Source: Pseudohalocynthiibacter aestuariivivens | Lineage (GTDB): Bacteria; Pseudomonadota; Alphaproteobacteria; Rhodobacterales; Rhodobacteraceae | DNA: 64,000 nt | Assembly (NCBI RefSeq): GCF_011040495.1 | Contig: NZ_CP049037.1 | Coordinates: forward strand, 1,488,001-1,552,000 | Direction: 5' to 3' | In this document: piece after piece, positions 43,857 to 53,488 of the stretch | Numbering within the stretch: the first letter of the stretch is position 1 | Layout of the letters: the number at the start of each line of letters is the position of its first letter | Made by a program: the position numbers and the translations under genes | The notes under the pieces: model-generated | What the model was told of the DNA's origin: nothing | The model's input: the letters and a program-made list of their open reading frames with translations, nothing else | The model's database searches: none

Positions 43857-46482
43857 CTACGTTTGCGAACTGGTTGCCGGTGTTGGCGTCCGGCTTGGAC
43901 CAGTCGCGTTTGACCCCCAGCCACAGCAGAATCGTCGACGCCACAAAGATCGAGCTGTACGTGCCCACGATCACGCCCCAGATCATCGCAAAGACAAAGC
44001 CGCGGATCACATCCCCCCCCAGCACGTACAGCGCCAGCAGCGCCAACAATGTGGTCACGGATGTCATCATTGTCCGGCTCAATGTCTCGTTGATCGACAG
44101 GTTCAACACTTCGCTCAGTTGCAGCTTCTTGTATTTTCTCAGGTTCTCGCGCACCCGGTCAAACACAACCACCGTATCGTTCAGCGAATAGCCCACAATC
44201 GTCAGCAATGCCGCGATGATCGCCAGATCGAACTGGATCTGTAATTCAGAGAACACGCCGATGGTCAGCACCACGTCATGCACCAAGGCGGCCACAGCCC
44301 CCACGGCGAACTGCCATTCAAAGCGCAGCCAGATGTAGATCAGCACCGCCCCAATCGCCAGAACGACCGCAATGGCCGCCGTGGTGATCAACTCGCCTGA
44401 CACTTTCGGCCCGACACTTTCGACAGAAGTGAATTCAATATCCGGCACTGCGTCCTGCAACGCCTCTTCGACCTGCACGATGACCTCCGGCGTGACGGCT
44501 TCTTGGCCTTCCTGCGCCTGAATGCGGATCATCGCGACGTTTTCATCGTCGGCAAAGGTCGGATCGAACACCTCGGTAATCGACACATCGCCCAGTTCCA
44601 ACGGGGTGATCGCATCGCGGTACTGGCCGATATCGACACTCTGTTCGCTCTGCGTGCGGATCGTCGTGCCTCCCTTGAAATCAATGCCGTAGTTGAGGCC
44701 CTGCACCCCGAACGATCCGGCGGCAATCACGATCAACACCGCCGACAGGCCCAGCGACAGCTTCCACCGGCGAAAGAAATCCCAATTGGTCTCTTGCGGT
44801 ACCAAGCGCAATGCGCGGCCCTGAAGCACGGATTTGGGACGCTTGCGTTCAAACCACATCACCACAATCAGGCGGGTGACGAAAATCGCGGTAAAGACAG
44901 AGGTCAGGATACCCAGACCCAGCGTAATGGCAAAGCCACGCACCGGGCCAGAGCCCATCGCGAACAGGATCAGCGCGGTGATAAAGGTGGTAATGTTGGC
45001 GTCGGTGATGGCGCTCAGCGCCTTCTCGTAGCCCAGTTCAATCGCCCGCGCCGGTCCCTTGGCGGTCTTCATCTCTTCGCGGATACGCTCGAACACCAGC
45101 ACGTTGGCGTCCACCGCCATCCCGATGGTCAGCACGATCCCGGCAATCCCCGGCAATGTCAGGGTCGCTCCAATCAGGCTGAGCAGGCCAAAGATCAGGC
45201 CCACATTGATGACCAGCGCAATGTTGGCAAAAATCCCGAATATACCATAGCTGAGGAACATGTAGGCCAGCACCAACACAAAGGCGACGATGCAGGCCAG
45301 TTCACCCGCCTCAATGCTATCCGCGCCCAGTTCCGGCCCGACAGTGCGTTCCTCCAGAAACTCCAGCCCAGCCGGCAACGCACCTGCACGCAGCAAAACG
45401 GCCAGATTGGTGCTTTCTTCAACGCTGAAATTGCCGGTGATGATGCCCGATCCACCGGGGATATGGCTTTGGATCACCGGGGCGCTGATCACTTCATCAT
45501 CCAGCACGATGGCAAACGGATTGCCGATATTCTCGGCCGTGTAATCACCAAAACTGCGCGCGCCCGTCGGGTTAAAGCGGAATGATACCGCTGGCCGACC
45601 GTTCTGGTCGAAATCGGGTTGCGCATCGACCAGCTCTTCGCCCGTCACGACTGGGGCAGTTTCGAGGATATAGTAAACGCCCTCGTCATCCAGCGATGGC
45701 AGCACCTCATTGCCCGCACCTGCGCGCTCGTCCTTGTTCGACGTGCGGCTGACGACCGGCTGAAAGGTCAACTGCGCCGTCGTGCCGATGATCGCCTTCA
45801 GCTCTGCCGCACTACCGATACCGGGCACTTGGATCAGAATACGGTCGCTGCCTTGCCGCTGAATCGTCGGTTCGCGTGTGCCGACCTCATCAATACGGCG
45901 GCGGATGATTTCCAGCGCCTGCCGCACAGTGCGCTCATCCGTCGCGCGCTTCTCAGCTTCGCTCAGACGGACAACAATGCTATCGCCGCGCGTCGTTACC
46001 TCTATATCGCTGGCACCGGCCCCTGTCAGGCTGGTCACCGGGCGCGCCAGACCGCGCACCAGCGTGGCGGCCTCGCTGACCTGTCCGGGCCGCTCGTTCA
46101 GGCGCACCACCAGTTCTTCGCCCTTGGTGGGTTGCAGGCGGATGGTACCGACACTGTCGCGTTCGTCGCGCAGCAAATCGCGCACTTCAGGCCACATGCC
46201 TTCCAGTCGGGATTGATAGACCTCTGCGACCTTCACCTCGGCCAGCAGATGTGCGCCACCGCGCAGATCAAGGCCCAGATTGACCAACCCCGATGGCATC
46301 CAACTGGGCCAGAGCGACAGATCAGCCGCGACTTCGGAAGGATCTGTCCCCGCCTCTACGGCAGTAACAGCGTCGTTATGCGCCTCGACCCGCGGATAAA
46401 ATCCGTTGGGCACGGCCAACAACAGGCCAAGGGCCACCACACCCCAGATGCAGAGACGTTTCCACAGGTCAATCTGAAGCAT
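43849..46482 (-). CDS. secDF: Protein translocase subunit SecDF, fused
   Basis: Inner-membrane protein of 877 residues that uses proton flow to pull exported proteins out of SecYEG. The SecD half (about 1-550) has GLVNLGLDLRGGAHLLAEV, the periplasmic P1 domain and the span block GMAVDANVLVFERIREEM. The SecF half begins near NWDFFRRWKLSLGLSAVL and has GLNYGIDFKGGTTIRTQ and GYSLNDTVVVFDRVRENLRK. The two halves are joined with no stop: ALRLVPQETNWDFF runs on from the SecD tail, where separate SecF proteins would start. Related bacteria usually have two genes, so the fusion may be recent. yajC lies upstream. Confidence 0.95.
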   Translation of the reverse strand: MLQIDLWKRLCIWGVVALGLLLAVPNGFYPRVEAHNDAVTAVEAGTDPSEVAADLSLWPSWMPSGLVNLGLDLRGGAHLLAEVKVAEVYQSRLEGMWPEVRDLLRDERDSVGTIRLQPTKGEELVVRLNERPGQVSEAATLVRGLARPVTSLTGAGASDIEVTTRGDSIVVRLSEAEKRATDERTVRQALEIIRRRIDEVGTREPTIQRQGSDRILIQVPGIGSAAELKAIIGTTAQLTFQPVVSRTSNKDERAGAGNEVLPSLDDEGVYYILETAPVVTGEELVDAQPDFDQNGRPAVSFRFNPTGARSFGDYTAENIGNPFAIVLDDEVISAPVIQSHIPGGSGIITGNFSVEESTNLAVLLRAGALPAGLEFLEERTVGPELGADSIEAGELACIVAFVLVLAYMFLSYGIFGIFANIALVINVGLIFGLLSLIGATLTLPGIAGIVLTIGMAVDANVLVFERIREEMKTAKGPARAIELGYEKALSAITDANITTFITALILFAMGSGPVRGFAITLGLGILTSVFTAIFVTRLIVVMWFERKRPKSVLQGRALRLVPQETNWDFFRRWKLSLGLSAVLIVIAAGSFGVQGLNYGIDFKGGTTIRTQSEQSVDIGQYRDAITPLELGDVSITEVFDPTFADDENVAMIRIQAQEGQEAVTPEVIVQVEEALQDAVPDIEFTSVESVGPKVSGELITTAAIAVVLAIGAVLIYIWLRFEWQFAVGAVAALVHDVVLTIGVFSELQIQFDLAIIAALLTIVGYSLNDTVVVFDRVRENLRKYKKLQLSEVLNLSINETLSRTMMTSVTTLLALLALYVLGGDVIRGFVFAMIWGVIVGTYSSIFVASTILLWLGVKRDWSKPDANTGNQFANVDA

Positions 46483-46527
46483 GATGATGCCTTTTCAGCG
46501 TAGCAGACAGGTTTGGGTCGGGGGCAA

Positions 46528-46818
46528 TCAGCCCTCGGCAGGCTCGGTTTTGGACAAAACCTGCGCAACAGTCGATTTGACCACGCGGATTTTCACGCCG
46601 GTTGCCACTTCAACTTCGATTTCGTCGTCATCCTTGACCTTGACAACTTTGCCGATGATCCCGCCTTGCGTGATCACTTGATCCCCCCGGCGCAGAGCAG
46701 AAACCATCGCCTGATGCGACTTCAGTTTCTTTTGCTGGGGACGGATCAGCAGGAAGTACATGATCGCGAATATCAGAATTAGGGGGACAAATTGCGCCAA
46801 TGCGTTTCCGCCTTCCAT
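46528..46818 (-). CDS. yajC: Preprotein translocase subunit YajC
   Basis: Single-span membrane protein of 96 residues that associates with SecDF. It has LAQFVPLILIFAIMYFLLIRPQQKK, the YajC hallmark, then a soluble SH3-like tail GDQVITQGGIIGKVVKVKDDD. The ATG at 46818 follows AAGGAACACC. First gene of the leftward nine-gene run to ccmG. Confidence 0.95.
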   Translation of the reverse strand: MEGGNALAQFVPLILIFAIMYFLLIRPQQKKLKSHQAMVSALRRGDQVITQGGIIGKVVKVKDDDEIEVEVATGVKIRVVKSTVAQVLSKTEPAEG

Positions 46819-47087
46819 GGGGTGTTCCTTCGTGTCCGGCGGGAGCCTCCCGCAATTTTTGGGGAACCTATGGTCCGGCGTAGGGTTTTGCAAGGCGCGA
46901 AAGGTGCGAAACCTGCACAGACCGGTGCATCCTGACCAGATGTCAGACTAGCCATCCCGCGGTGTGCAAACAAGGATCTGGTGACCCAAGCTGATACAAT
47001 CCCGATGAAAGAAAATGCAGGATCAGGGACAAACCTCGAACCGAACCTGTGCTCAAGCAGCGTTCCGCGCGGTGGCACAAACAGGAC

Positions 47088-47174
47088 TGGTGCGGGCGGT
47101 GGGACTCGAACCCACACGGGCACAAGGCCCAACAGATTTTAAGTCTGGTATGTCTACCATTCCATCACGCCCGC
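47088..47174 (-). tRNA. tRNA-Leu (anticodon UAA)
   Basis: Class II tRNA on the leftward strand: acceptor GCGGGCG/CGCCCGC with encoded CCA, D arm with GGTAGACAT, anticodon loop CTTAAAA between CAGA and TCTG (anticodon TAA), long variable arm (TGGGCC...GGCCC-like) and T arm GTGTGGGTTCGAGTCCCAC. No integrated element abuts it. Confidence 0.95.
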
Positions 47175-47231
47175 ATCAGAGCGCGACAATAGCCACTCGG
47201 CCCGCCGTGTAAAGTACGCCAGAGGTGCAAA

Positions 47232-47789
47232 TCACAGTTCTTGCTCCATCGCCTCTAACACCGGCAGCAGGCTGCGTTCGCCCAGCCACGGGTTCATCTC
47301 CAGTGCTGCGCGCAACGCCAGCGTCGCCTCGCCGGTTCGCCCCAGACGCATCAAAGTCAGCGCCAGCCCGGTGCGCGCCGCCACATGCTGCGGCACTAAC
47401 GTGATCGCATGCTCCAGATCGGGCAGCGCAGCCTCGTATTCTTCGCGAAGAAAATGCACAAAGGCGCGCTGGTTGTAGCCTTCGGCATAGTCAGGGCAAT
47501 AGTCCACCAGCGCCTCGAACGCCTTCAAAGCTCCGAGATAATCATAGCTTTCGCGCCGTTCCATGCCGGTATCCAGCAACTCCTGCGCATAAGTATCCGG
47601 TGCAATGGTCCAATATTCCCACATCGCATTCGAAATCTCGCGCCCGGTCTGCTGATCCGGTGCGGCTTGCGCGGCGACAACCAGCGCGCGCAACTCCTCG
47701 GTATGGTCAGGCGCAGCGGGACAGGTATCGGCCTGCGCGGGTAGCGCGGCAACCATGCAAAATAACAGGCTCAAGCAGGCGTGTCTCAT
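47232..47789 (-). CDS. Secreted TPR-repeat protein
   Basis: Periplasmic protein of 185 residues. Signal peptide MRHACLSLLFCMVAALPAQA, cleaved before DTCPAAP. TPR-like pairs follow: SYDYLGALKAFEALVDYCPD, AEGYNQRAFVHFLREEYEAALPDLEHAI and AARTGLALTLMRLGRTGEATLALRAAL. Start is ATG 47789 or the adjacent 47792; neither has a strong ribosome site. Proteins like this are common in Roseobacters as envelope scaffold or chaperone proteins. No partner is evident. Confidence 0.78.
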   Translation of the reverse strand: MRHACLSLLFCMVAALPAQADTCPAAPDHTEELRALVVAAQAAPDQQTGREISNAMWEYWTIAPDTYAQELLDTGMERRESYDYLGALKAFEALVDYCPDYAEGYNQRAFVHFLREEYEAALPDLEHAITLVPQHVAARTGLALTLMRLGRTGEATLALRAALEMNPWLGERSLLPVLEAMEQEL

Positions 47790-47833
47790 CATGGAGGGTT
47801 CTCGCCGCGCCGTCATACGATTGCCTTTGATAT

Positions 47834-48142
47834 TTACTTTTTCGGTTTCTTGTCGATTAACACATCTTGCTGCCATTTGCTTGGCTTCTTGTCGGTTCGA
47901 TGAATGCAGCCCGCCCAACAGCATGGGCGTTTTTTACCTTCATGCAGTTCCTCTACGGTTCGCTTTATCCGCCGTATCCGAGTCTTTTCCTGTTTTGCAT
48001 CTTCAACCCAACAAATAAATTCGTTGCGGGCGATCGGCGTCAAGCCTTCCCATAGGTCGACCGTTTCTTTTGTGTCCGTCAGCGCACCGATCAAGTCGGC
48101 AGGTAATTCGTGGACAAGACCACCCGAAATTTTGCTGTCCAT
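47834..48142 (-). CDS. YdeI/OmpD-associated family protein
   Basis: Cytoplasmic protein of 102 residues, the C-terminal-type YdeI/OmpD-associated domain alone. The signature is LTPIARNEFICWVEDAKQEK followed by TRIRRIKRTVEELHEGKKRPCCWAGCIHR, with a CCW...C cluster that may bind metal. Full-length relatives have an additional upstream domain; this is a short form. The family was linked to tolerance of cationic peptides in some bacteria, but function is unsettled. Its lower GC and Lys-rich tail suggest possible transfer. Confidence 0.82.
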   Translation of the reverse strand: MDSKISGGLVHELPADLIGALTDTKETVDLWEGLTPIARNEFICWVEDAKQEKTRIRRIKRTVEELHEGKKRPCCWAGCIHRTDKKPSKWQQDVLIDKKPKK

Positions 48143-48265
48143 ATGCTCAACCTCACAATTGTACTGCGACAGTCTGATATAGCCCGTGTATCAAGTATCA
48201 GCTTTCACGCGCAGAATCTAAACTGTCGCATCAACCAGTCAACACTGATGCGACATTGGCGCGGG

Positions 48266-48757
48266 TCAGATCACAATCGAACCACCTACATCCAGCAGAC
48301 TGTTTTCCTTGACCGCCTGCATCGCCACATAGGTCGATGTGCCCGACACATTCGGCAATGTTGAAATCCGCTCGGCCAGCACACGGCGGTAATCCGACAT
48401 ATTCTGCGTTCGAACTTTGAGCAGGTAATCAAAATTTCCCGCGATCATATGCGCTTGCTCGATCTCGGGGGTGCGCGCAACTGCGGCGTTGAACGCCGAC
48501 AGCGCCGCCTCGCGGGTATCCGTCAGACGCACCTCGACGAAACTGACATGATCCAGCCCCAGCAATATCGGGTCGATCAGCGCACGATACCCGGTGATCA
48601 CACCCGCCTTTTCCAACCGCCGCAGCCGCGCTTGGGTGGGCGATTTCGACAGACCGATTTCACGCGCCAGATCCGTGATGCTGATCCGGCCATCGCTGGT
48701 CAACGCTCTTAGAATCGCCCGGTCGAACCGATCCAGCACAAACTGATCACTTTGCAT
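48266..48757 (-). CDS. putR: Lrp/AsnC-family regulator, proline utilisation regulator PutR type
   Basis: Regulator of 163 residues. The N-terminal helix-turn-helix is LDRFDRAILRALTSDGRISITDLAREIGLSKSPTQARLRRLEKAGVI; the C-terminal RAM domain binds an amino acid effector (VSFVEVRL, MIAGNFDYLLKVRT). It is divergent from putA across 108 bp, the arrangement of PutR in Agrobacterium and Rhodobacter, where it activates putA with proline. The gene name rests on this context. Confidence 0.88.
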   Translation of the reverse strand: MQSDQFVLDRFDRAILRALTSDGRISITDLAREIGLSKSPTQARLRRLEKAGVITGYRALIDPILLGLDHVSFVEVRLTDTREAALSAFNAAVARTPEIEQAHMIAGNFDYLLKVRTQNMSDYRRVLAERISTLPNVSGTSTYVAMQAVKENSLLDVGGSIVI

Positions 48758-48865
48758 CGTCGATTCCCTATAATTCAGTCCATTTGCCTATAAAACCCGA
48801 TCTATCAGGAAAAACAACTTATTCCCCCGTGATAACTTAGATCAATTCACCCTGGAGTAGCCCCA

Positions 48866-51800
48866 ATGCCATACGACACAGACCTGCGCCGCGCCATTGA
48901 TCTGGACACCTATGCCAATGAGACCGAAACGATCCAAAGGCTGACCGCCACCGCCGCGCTCAGCGTCGAAGATCGCAAACGTATCAGCGCCCGTGGTGCC
49001 CAGTTGGTCCGGGACATTCGCGGGGCCTCTGATCCCGGCCTGATGGAGGTCTTTCTGGCCGAATACGGTCTGTCCACGGATGAGGGGATCGCCCTGATGT
49101 GTCTGGCCGAGGCGCTGCTGCGTGTACCCGACGCCGAAACCATCGACGCACTGATCGAGGACAAGATCGCACCCAGCGACTGGGGCAAGCATATGGGCCA
49201 TTCCACGTCGTCGTTGGTCAACGCGTCGACATGGGCCTTGATGCTGACAGGCAAGGTGCTGAAAGAGGACCGCAAGGGCCCCGTCGGCCACCTGCGCGGC
49301 GCGGTCAAACGCCTCGGCGAGCCAGTCATTCGTACCGCCGTCGCCCGCGCAATGAAGGAAATGGGCCGTCAGTTCGTACTGGGCGAGGACATCCAGTCCG
49401 CGATGAAACGCGCCGCCGGGATGGAGAAGAAGGGGTATACCTATTCTTACGACATGCTTGGCGAGGCCGCGCGAACCGACAAGGATGCAACCCGCTATCA
49501 CCTCAGCTATTCCCGTGCGATTTCCGCCATCGCGCAGGCCTGCACCCATGACGAAATTGCCAAGAACCCCGGCATCTCGGTCAAACTTTCCGCATTGCAC
49601 GCCCGCTACGAGGTCGCCCAGCGCGAGCAGGTGATGGAGGTGCTGGTGCCTCGCCTGCGCTCACTCGCCTTGCTCGCAAAATCCGCCGGCATGGGCCTCA
49701 ATATCGACGCCGAAGAGGCCGACCGCCTTGCCCTGTCGCTTGACGTGATCGAAACCGTGCTCAGCGAACCGGCGCTGGCGGGCTGGGATGGCTTTGGCGT
49801 GGTGGTACAGGCCTATGGCCAACGCGCCAGCCATGCGCTCGATTTCCTTCACGATCTGGCCACGCGGCTGGATCGCAAGATCATGGTCCGGTTGGTCAAG
49901 GGGGCCTATTGGGACACCGAGATCAAACAGGCGCAGGTCGAGGGGATCGACGGTTTCCCGGTCTTCACCCACAAATCCGCGACCGACATCAGTTATATCG
50001 CCAACGCGCGCAAACTGCTGTCGATGACCGATCGCATCTATCCGCAGTTCGCCACGCATAACGCCCACACTGTCGCCGCCATTCTCGACATGGCCGCCCA
50101 CCTGCCCGACGCCAAAGACAAATTCGAATTCCAGCGTCTGCATGGCATGGGCGAGGCACTGCATAACATCGTGCTGACTGCCGAAGGCACACGCTGCCGC
50201 ATCTATGCGCCCGTCGGTGCACACCGTGACCTGCTGGCCTATCTGGTGCGTCGCCTGCTGGAAAACGGCGCGAACTCCAGTTTCGTCAACCAGATCGTCG
50301 ACGAAGAAGTGGCCCCCGAAGAGGTCGCCCGTGACCCCTTCGAGGTCTACGAAACCGTGCGCGCCCACCTGCCGACAGGACCAGAGCTGTTTCAGCCCGA
50401 GCGTATCAACTCCAAGGGTTTCGACCTGAAACACCAACCGACGCTCGACAAAATCGAAGTCGCGCGCGCGCCCTTTGCCACCCACCAATGGGCGGCGGTC
50501 CCTCTGCTCGCGGGCAAGGCAAAACCGAACAAGGCGCAACCCGTCACCAATCCGGCCGATCCCTCTGACAGCCCCGGCACCGTGGCCGCCGCCAGTGCCG
50601 CCGACATAGAAACTGCATTGGCCAATGCCAAACCGTGGGATGCAACCCCGGCCCAGCGCAAAGGGGTGCTGAACCGCGTGGCGGACCTCTATGAGGAAAA
50701 CTTTGGCGAACTGTTCGCGATTCTCGCCCGTGAAGCTGGCAAAAGTCAGATGGATGCGGTGGCAGAGCTGCGCGAAGCCGTGGACTTCCTGCGCTACTAC
50801 GGTGTCAATGCCCCCGAAACCCCCGCCGTTGGTGTATTCACCTGCATCAGCCCGTGGAACTTCCCTCTGGCCATTTTCTCTGGCCAGATCGCGGCGGCAC
50901 TGGCAGCCGGTAACGCCGTGCTGTCCAAACCTGCCGAACAAACGCCGATCATGGCGCATTTCGCCATTTCGTTGATGCATGAGGCCGGTGTGCCGAAATC
51001 TGCATTACAACTCTTGCCCGGTGGTGGCGATGTCGGCGCAGCGCTTACCTCTGATGCGCGTGTCGGTGGCGTGGCCTTCACCGGCTCGACTGCGACCGCC
51101 ATGAAGATCAAGGCGACGATGGCCGAAAACCTCGCCCCCGGCGCGCCACTGATCGCAGAAACTGGCGGCATGAACGCGATGATCGTGGACAGCACCGCCC
51201 TGCCCGAACAGGCCGTGCAGGCAATTGTTGAAAGCGCGTTCCAATCCGCAGGTCAACGATGCTCCGCGCTGCGTTGTCTCTATGTCCAAGAGGACATTGC
51301 CGAGGATTTCATCAAGATGCTCAAGGGCGCGATGGACGCGCTGGTGATCGGCCTGCCCTGGGACCTTTCGACCGATTGCGGCCCAGTGATTGACGAAACC
51401 GCCCGCAAGGGTATCGCCGACCACATCCAGACCGCCCGCGCCGAGGGGCGTCTGATGCACGAATTGAAAACACCCAATTCCGGCACCTACATTGCCCCGA
51501 CATTGATCCGCGTGGACAGCATTGCCGACATGAAGCGCGAAATTTTCGGCCCCGTGCTGCATCTCACCACCTTTGGTGCGACCGAACTGGACAAGGTGAT
51601 CGACGCAATCAACGCCACCGGATACGGGCTGACCTTCGGCCTGATGACCCGCATCGACGATCGCGTGCAGTATGTCACCGAACGCGTGCAGGCTGGCAAC
51701 CTTTACGTCAACCGCAACCAGATCGGCGCCATCGTTGGGTCGCAGCCCTTTGGCGGCGAGGGGCTGTCAGGCACCGGCCCCAAGGCAGGCGGGCCGAATT

Positions 51801-52321
51801 ATCTGCCCCGCTTCACCGCGCGGCCTGCGCCAAAGGCCGACGGCGAATGGCCCAGTGCCATGCCAACGAGCGACGTGCAAAAGGCGCTGGACAAGACCGC
51901 GACCCACCCGCGCACCCCGCGCGAGGCCCTCGTGCTGCCCGGCCCGACCGGTGAATCCAACCGACTGACAACACACCACCGCGCGCCCCTGCTGTGCATG
52001 GGCCCGGGCAAGGACGCGGCAGAAGCGCAAGCGAAATCCGTGACCGACCTCGGCGGTGTGGCCACCATCGTGACCGGATATGTCGATCCGGTCGCACTCA
52101 GCACGCTTACCGGATTCTCCGGGGCGCTCTGGTGGGGCGAAACCAAGGCCGCACGCGAATTTGCGCTGGCACTGGCCAACCGGTCGGGCCCGATCCTGCC
52201 ACTGATCACCGGCCTGCCGGACACCGGCCACGCGCTGCACGAACGTCACGTCTGTGTCGATACGACAGCGGCGGGTGGCAACGCCGCGCTTTTGGGTAGC
52301 GCCGCGACCAGTCTGGGTTGA
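48866..52321 (+). CDS. putA: Bifunctional proline dehydrogenase / P5C dehydrogenase PutA
   Basis: Oxidises proline to glutamate in two steps. It is 1151 residues, the long PutA without the DNA-binding ribbon-helix-helix of E. coli, so regulation is left to PutR. The FAD proline dehydrogenase barrel (about 180-480) has YQRLHGMGEALHN-like segments and RLVKGAYWDTEIKQAQVEG. The aldehyde dehydrogenase half (about 560-1000) has SPWNFPLAIFSGQIAAALAAGN, AETGGMNAMIVDSTALPEQ and the catalytic Cys799 in GQRCSALR. A C-terminal extension of about 150 residues follows, seen in such long PutAs. GGAG lies before the ATG. Confidence 0.96.
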   Translation: MPYDTDLRRAIDLDTYANETETIQRLTATAALSVEDRKRISARGAQLVRDIRGASDPGLMEVFLAEYGLSTDEGIALMCLAEALLRVPDAETIDALIEDKIAPSDWGKHMGHSTSSLVNASTWALMLTGKVLKEDRKGPVGHLRGAVKRLGEPVIRTAVARAMKEMGRQFVLGEDIQSAMKRAAGMEKKGYTYSYDMLGEAARTDKDATRYHLSYSRAISAIAQACTHDEIAKNPGISVKLSALHARYEVAQREQVMEVLVPRLRSLALLAKSAGMGLNIDAEEADRLALSLDVIETVLSEPALAGWDGFGVVVQAYGQRASHALDFLHDLATRLDRKIMVRLVKGAYWDTEIKQAQVEGIDGFPVFTHKSATDISYIANARKLLSMTDRIYPQFATHNAHTVAAILDMAAHLPDAKDKFEFQRLHGMGEALHNIVLTAEGTRCRIYAPVGAHRDLLAYLVRRLLENGANSSFVNQIVDEEVAPEEVARDPFEVYETVRAHLPTGPELFQPERINSKGFDLKHQPTLDKIEVARAPFATHQWAAVPLLAGKAKPNKAQPVTNPADPSDSPGTVAAASAADIETALANAKPWDATPAQRKGVLNRVADLYEENFGELFAILAREAGKSQMDAVAELREAVDFLRYYGVNAPETPAVGVFTCISPWNFPLAIFSGQIAAALAAGNAVLSKPAEQTPIMAHFAISLMHEAGVPKSALQLLPGGGDVGAALTSDARVGGVAFTGSTATAMKIKATMAENLAPGAPLIAETGGMNAMIVDSTALPEQAVQAIVESAFQSAGQRCSALRCLYVQEDIAEDFIKMLKGAMDALVIGLPWDLSTDCGPVIDETARKGIADHIQTARAEGRLMHELKTPNSGTYIAPTLIRVDSIADMKREIFGPVLHLTTFGATELDKVIDAINATGYGLTFGLMTRIDDRVQYVTERVQAGNLYVNRNQIGAIVGSQPFGGEGLSGTGPKAGGPNYLPRFTARPAPKADGEWPSAMPTSDVQKALDKTATHPRTPREALVLPGPTGESNRLTTHHRAPLLCMGPGKDAAEAQAKSVTDLGGVATIVTGYVDPVALSTLTGFSGALWWGETKAAREFALALANRSGPILPLITGLPDTGHALHERHVCVDTTAAGGNAALLGSAATSLG

Positions 52322-52352
52322 CCTCGGCGGAACATGGGGCAACTAATGCCCC

Positions 52353-53096
52353 ATGTTCCCGATCCGCGATCATAACCCTTCGGGGCGCACACCCTATGTG
52401 ACCTACGCGCTGATCGCGATCAACATCGTTGTCTTCGTCTCCTACTGGCCGCTGTTCGACGATCCGCGCACGCTAAATGCCTTCTTTCGGGATTGGGCCA
52501 TGCACCCGATCTCTGTCAGCAATGGCCGCGAATACTATAGCCTTGTCACCTCAATGTTTCTACATGGCGGATGGATGCATCTGGCCGGTAACATGCTGTT
52601 TCTATGGGTCTTTGGTGACAACCTCGAGGATGAGATGGGTCATGTCGGCTATCTGGTCTTCTACCTTGCCGCAGGCGTCGCAGCCTCCCTTGCCGAAGTG
52701 GTCGCCGCCCCGCTGTCGGGCGTGCCCACGGTTGGGGCATCCGGGGCCATCGCAGGCGTCATGGGCGGGTATCTTCTGCTCTTTCCCAAGGCAAAGGTTG
52801 ATATCCTCATCATCATCGTCATCATCTTTCGCATCCTGCCGATCCCCGCGTGGATCGTGCTCAGCGTCTGGCTGGCCATGCAGATTTTTGGTGGCTTTAA
52901 CGCGGTGCAGGGCAGCGGCGGCGTGGCCTATTGGGCGCATGCCGGTGGCTTTGTCGCCGGAATCGTGATGACCCTGCCGGTTTTCTTGCGTCTTGGCGGT
53001 CCGCGCTTTTGGGCCCGTACCCACGGCCACCCGCCACATCCCGAGGCACGTTACGAACTGGCCCGCTCCCGCATCCCCAAAGTGAGGCGTAAATGA
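52353..53096 (+). CDS. Rhomboid-family intramembrane serine protease
   Basis: Membrane protein of 247 residues, six spans. The catalytic Ser130 lies in the GASGAIAGVMGGY motif and His196 in YWAHAGGFVAG, both in the expected spans. HGGWMHLAGNMLFLWVFGDNLED is the typical L1 region. It cleaves membrane proteins inside the bilayer; its substrate is unknown. The start is next to the putA stop (31 bp), and its stop overlaps the GFA gene start by 4 bp (ATGA). Confidence 0.93.
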   Translation: MFPIRDHNPSGRTPYVTYALIAINIVVFVSYWPLFDDPRTLNAFFRDWAMHPISVSNGREYYSLVTSMFLHGGWMHLAGNMLFLWVFGDNLEDEMGHVGYLVFYLAAGVAASLAEVVAAPLSGVPTVGASGAIAGVMGGYLLLFPKAKVDILIIIVIIFRILPIPAWIVLSVWLAMQIFGGFNAVQGSGGVAYWAHAGGFVAGIVMTLPVFLRLGGPRFWARTHGHPPHPEARYELARSRIPKVRRK

Positions 53097-53461
53097 CCGA
53101 AACAATAACCGCTACCTGCCACTGCGGTGCCGTCGAAATGCGCGTGCGCCTCTCTGACGGGCTGAACACGGCCCGTCGCTGCGATTGCAGCTTTTGCGTG
53201 CGGCGCGGGGCGGCGGCAGTAACAGCGCCGCTGGATGGGATCGAAGTGGTCAAGGGGGCCGACAAGCTGACCGAATATCAGTGGGGGACCAAAACGGCGC
53301 GGCATTTCTTCTGCTCGGTTTGCGGCATCTACACGCATCACCGGCGGCGCTCGAATCCCAATGAAATGGGCGTCAATCTGGGCGCGCTCCACGGTGTGAA
53401 TCTACGCGATCTGGGCGATATTCCTTGGGTCAATGGCCGCGAACACCCGTCCGACACATAA
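53093..53461 (+). CDS. GFA family protein (glutathione-dependent formaldehyde-activating-like)
   Basis: Zinc protein of 122 residues. Cys motifs for zinc are CHCGAVEMRV, RRCDCSFCVRRG and HFFCSVCGIYTHHRRRSNP. Family members include formaldehyde-glutathione adduct enzymes, but many have no known substrate. Start overlaps the rhomboid gene by 4 bp. Confidence 0.88.
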   Translation: MTETITATCHCGAVEMRVRLSDGLNTARRCDCSFCVRRGAAAVTAPLDGIEVVKGADKLTEYQWGTKTARHFFCSVCGIYTHHRRRSNPNEMGVNLGALHGVNLRDLGDIPWVNGREHPSDT

Positions 53462-53488
53462 CGCCACCCGACCGGCCCGACCGGGTGA

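Noticed and set aside
49661..50980. Leftward 439-codon frame over putA
   Set aside because: Antisense to conserved PutA domains; composition is Gly/Arg/His-rich without domain signature.
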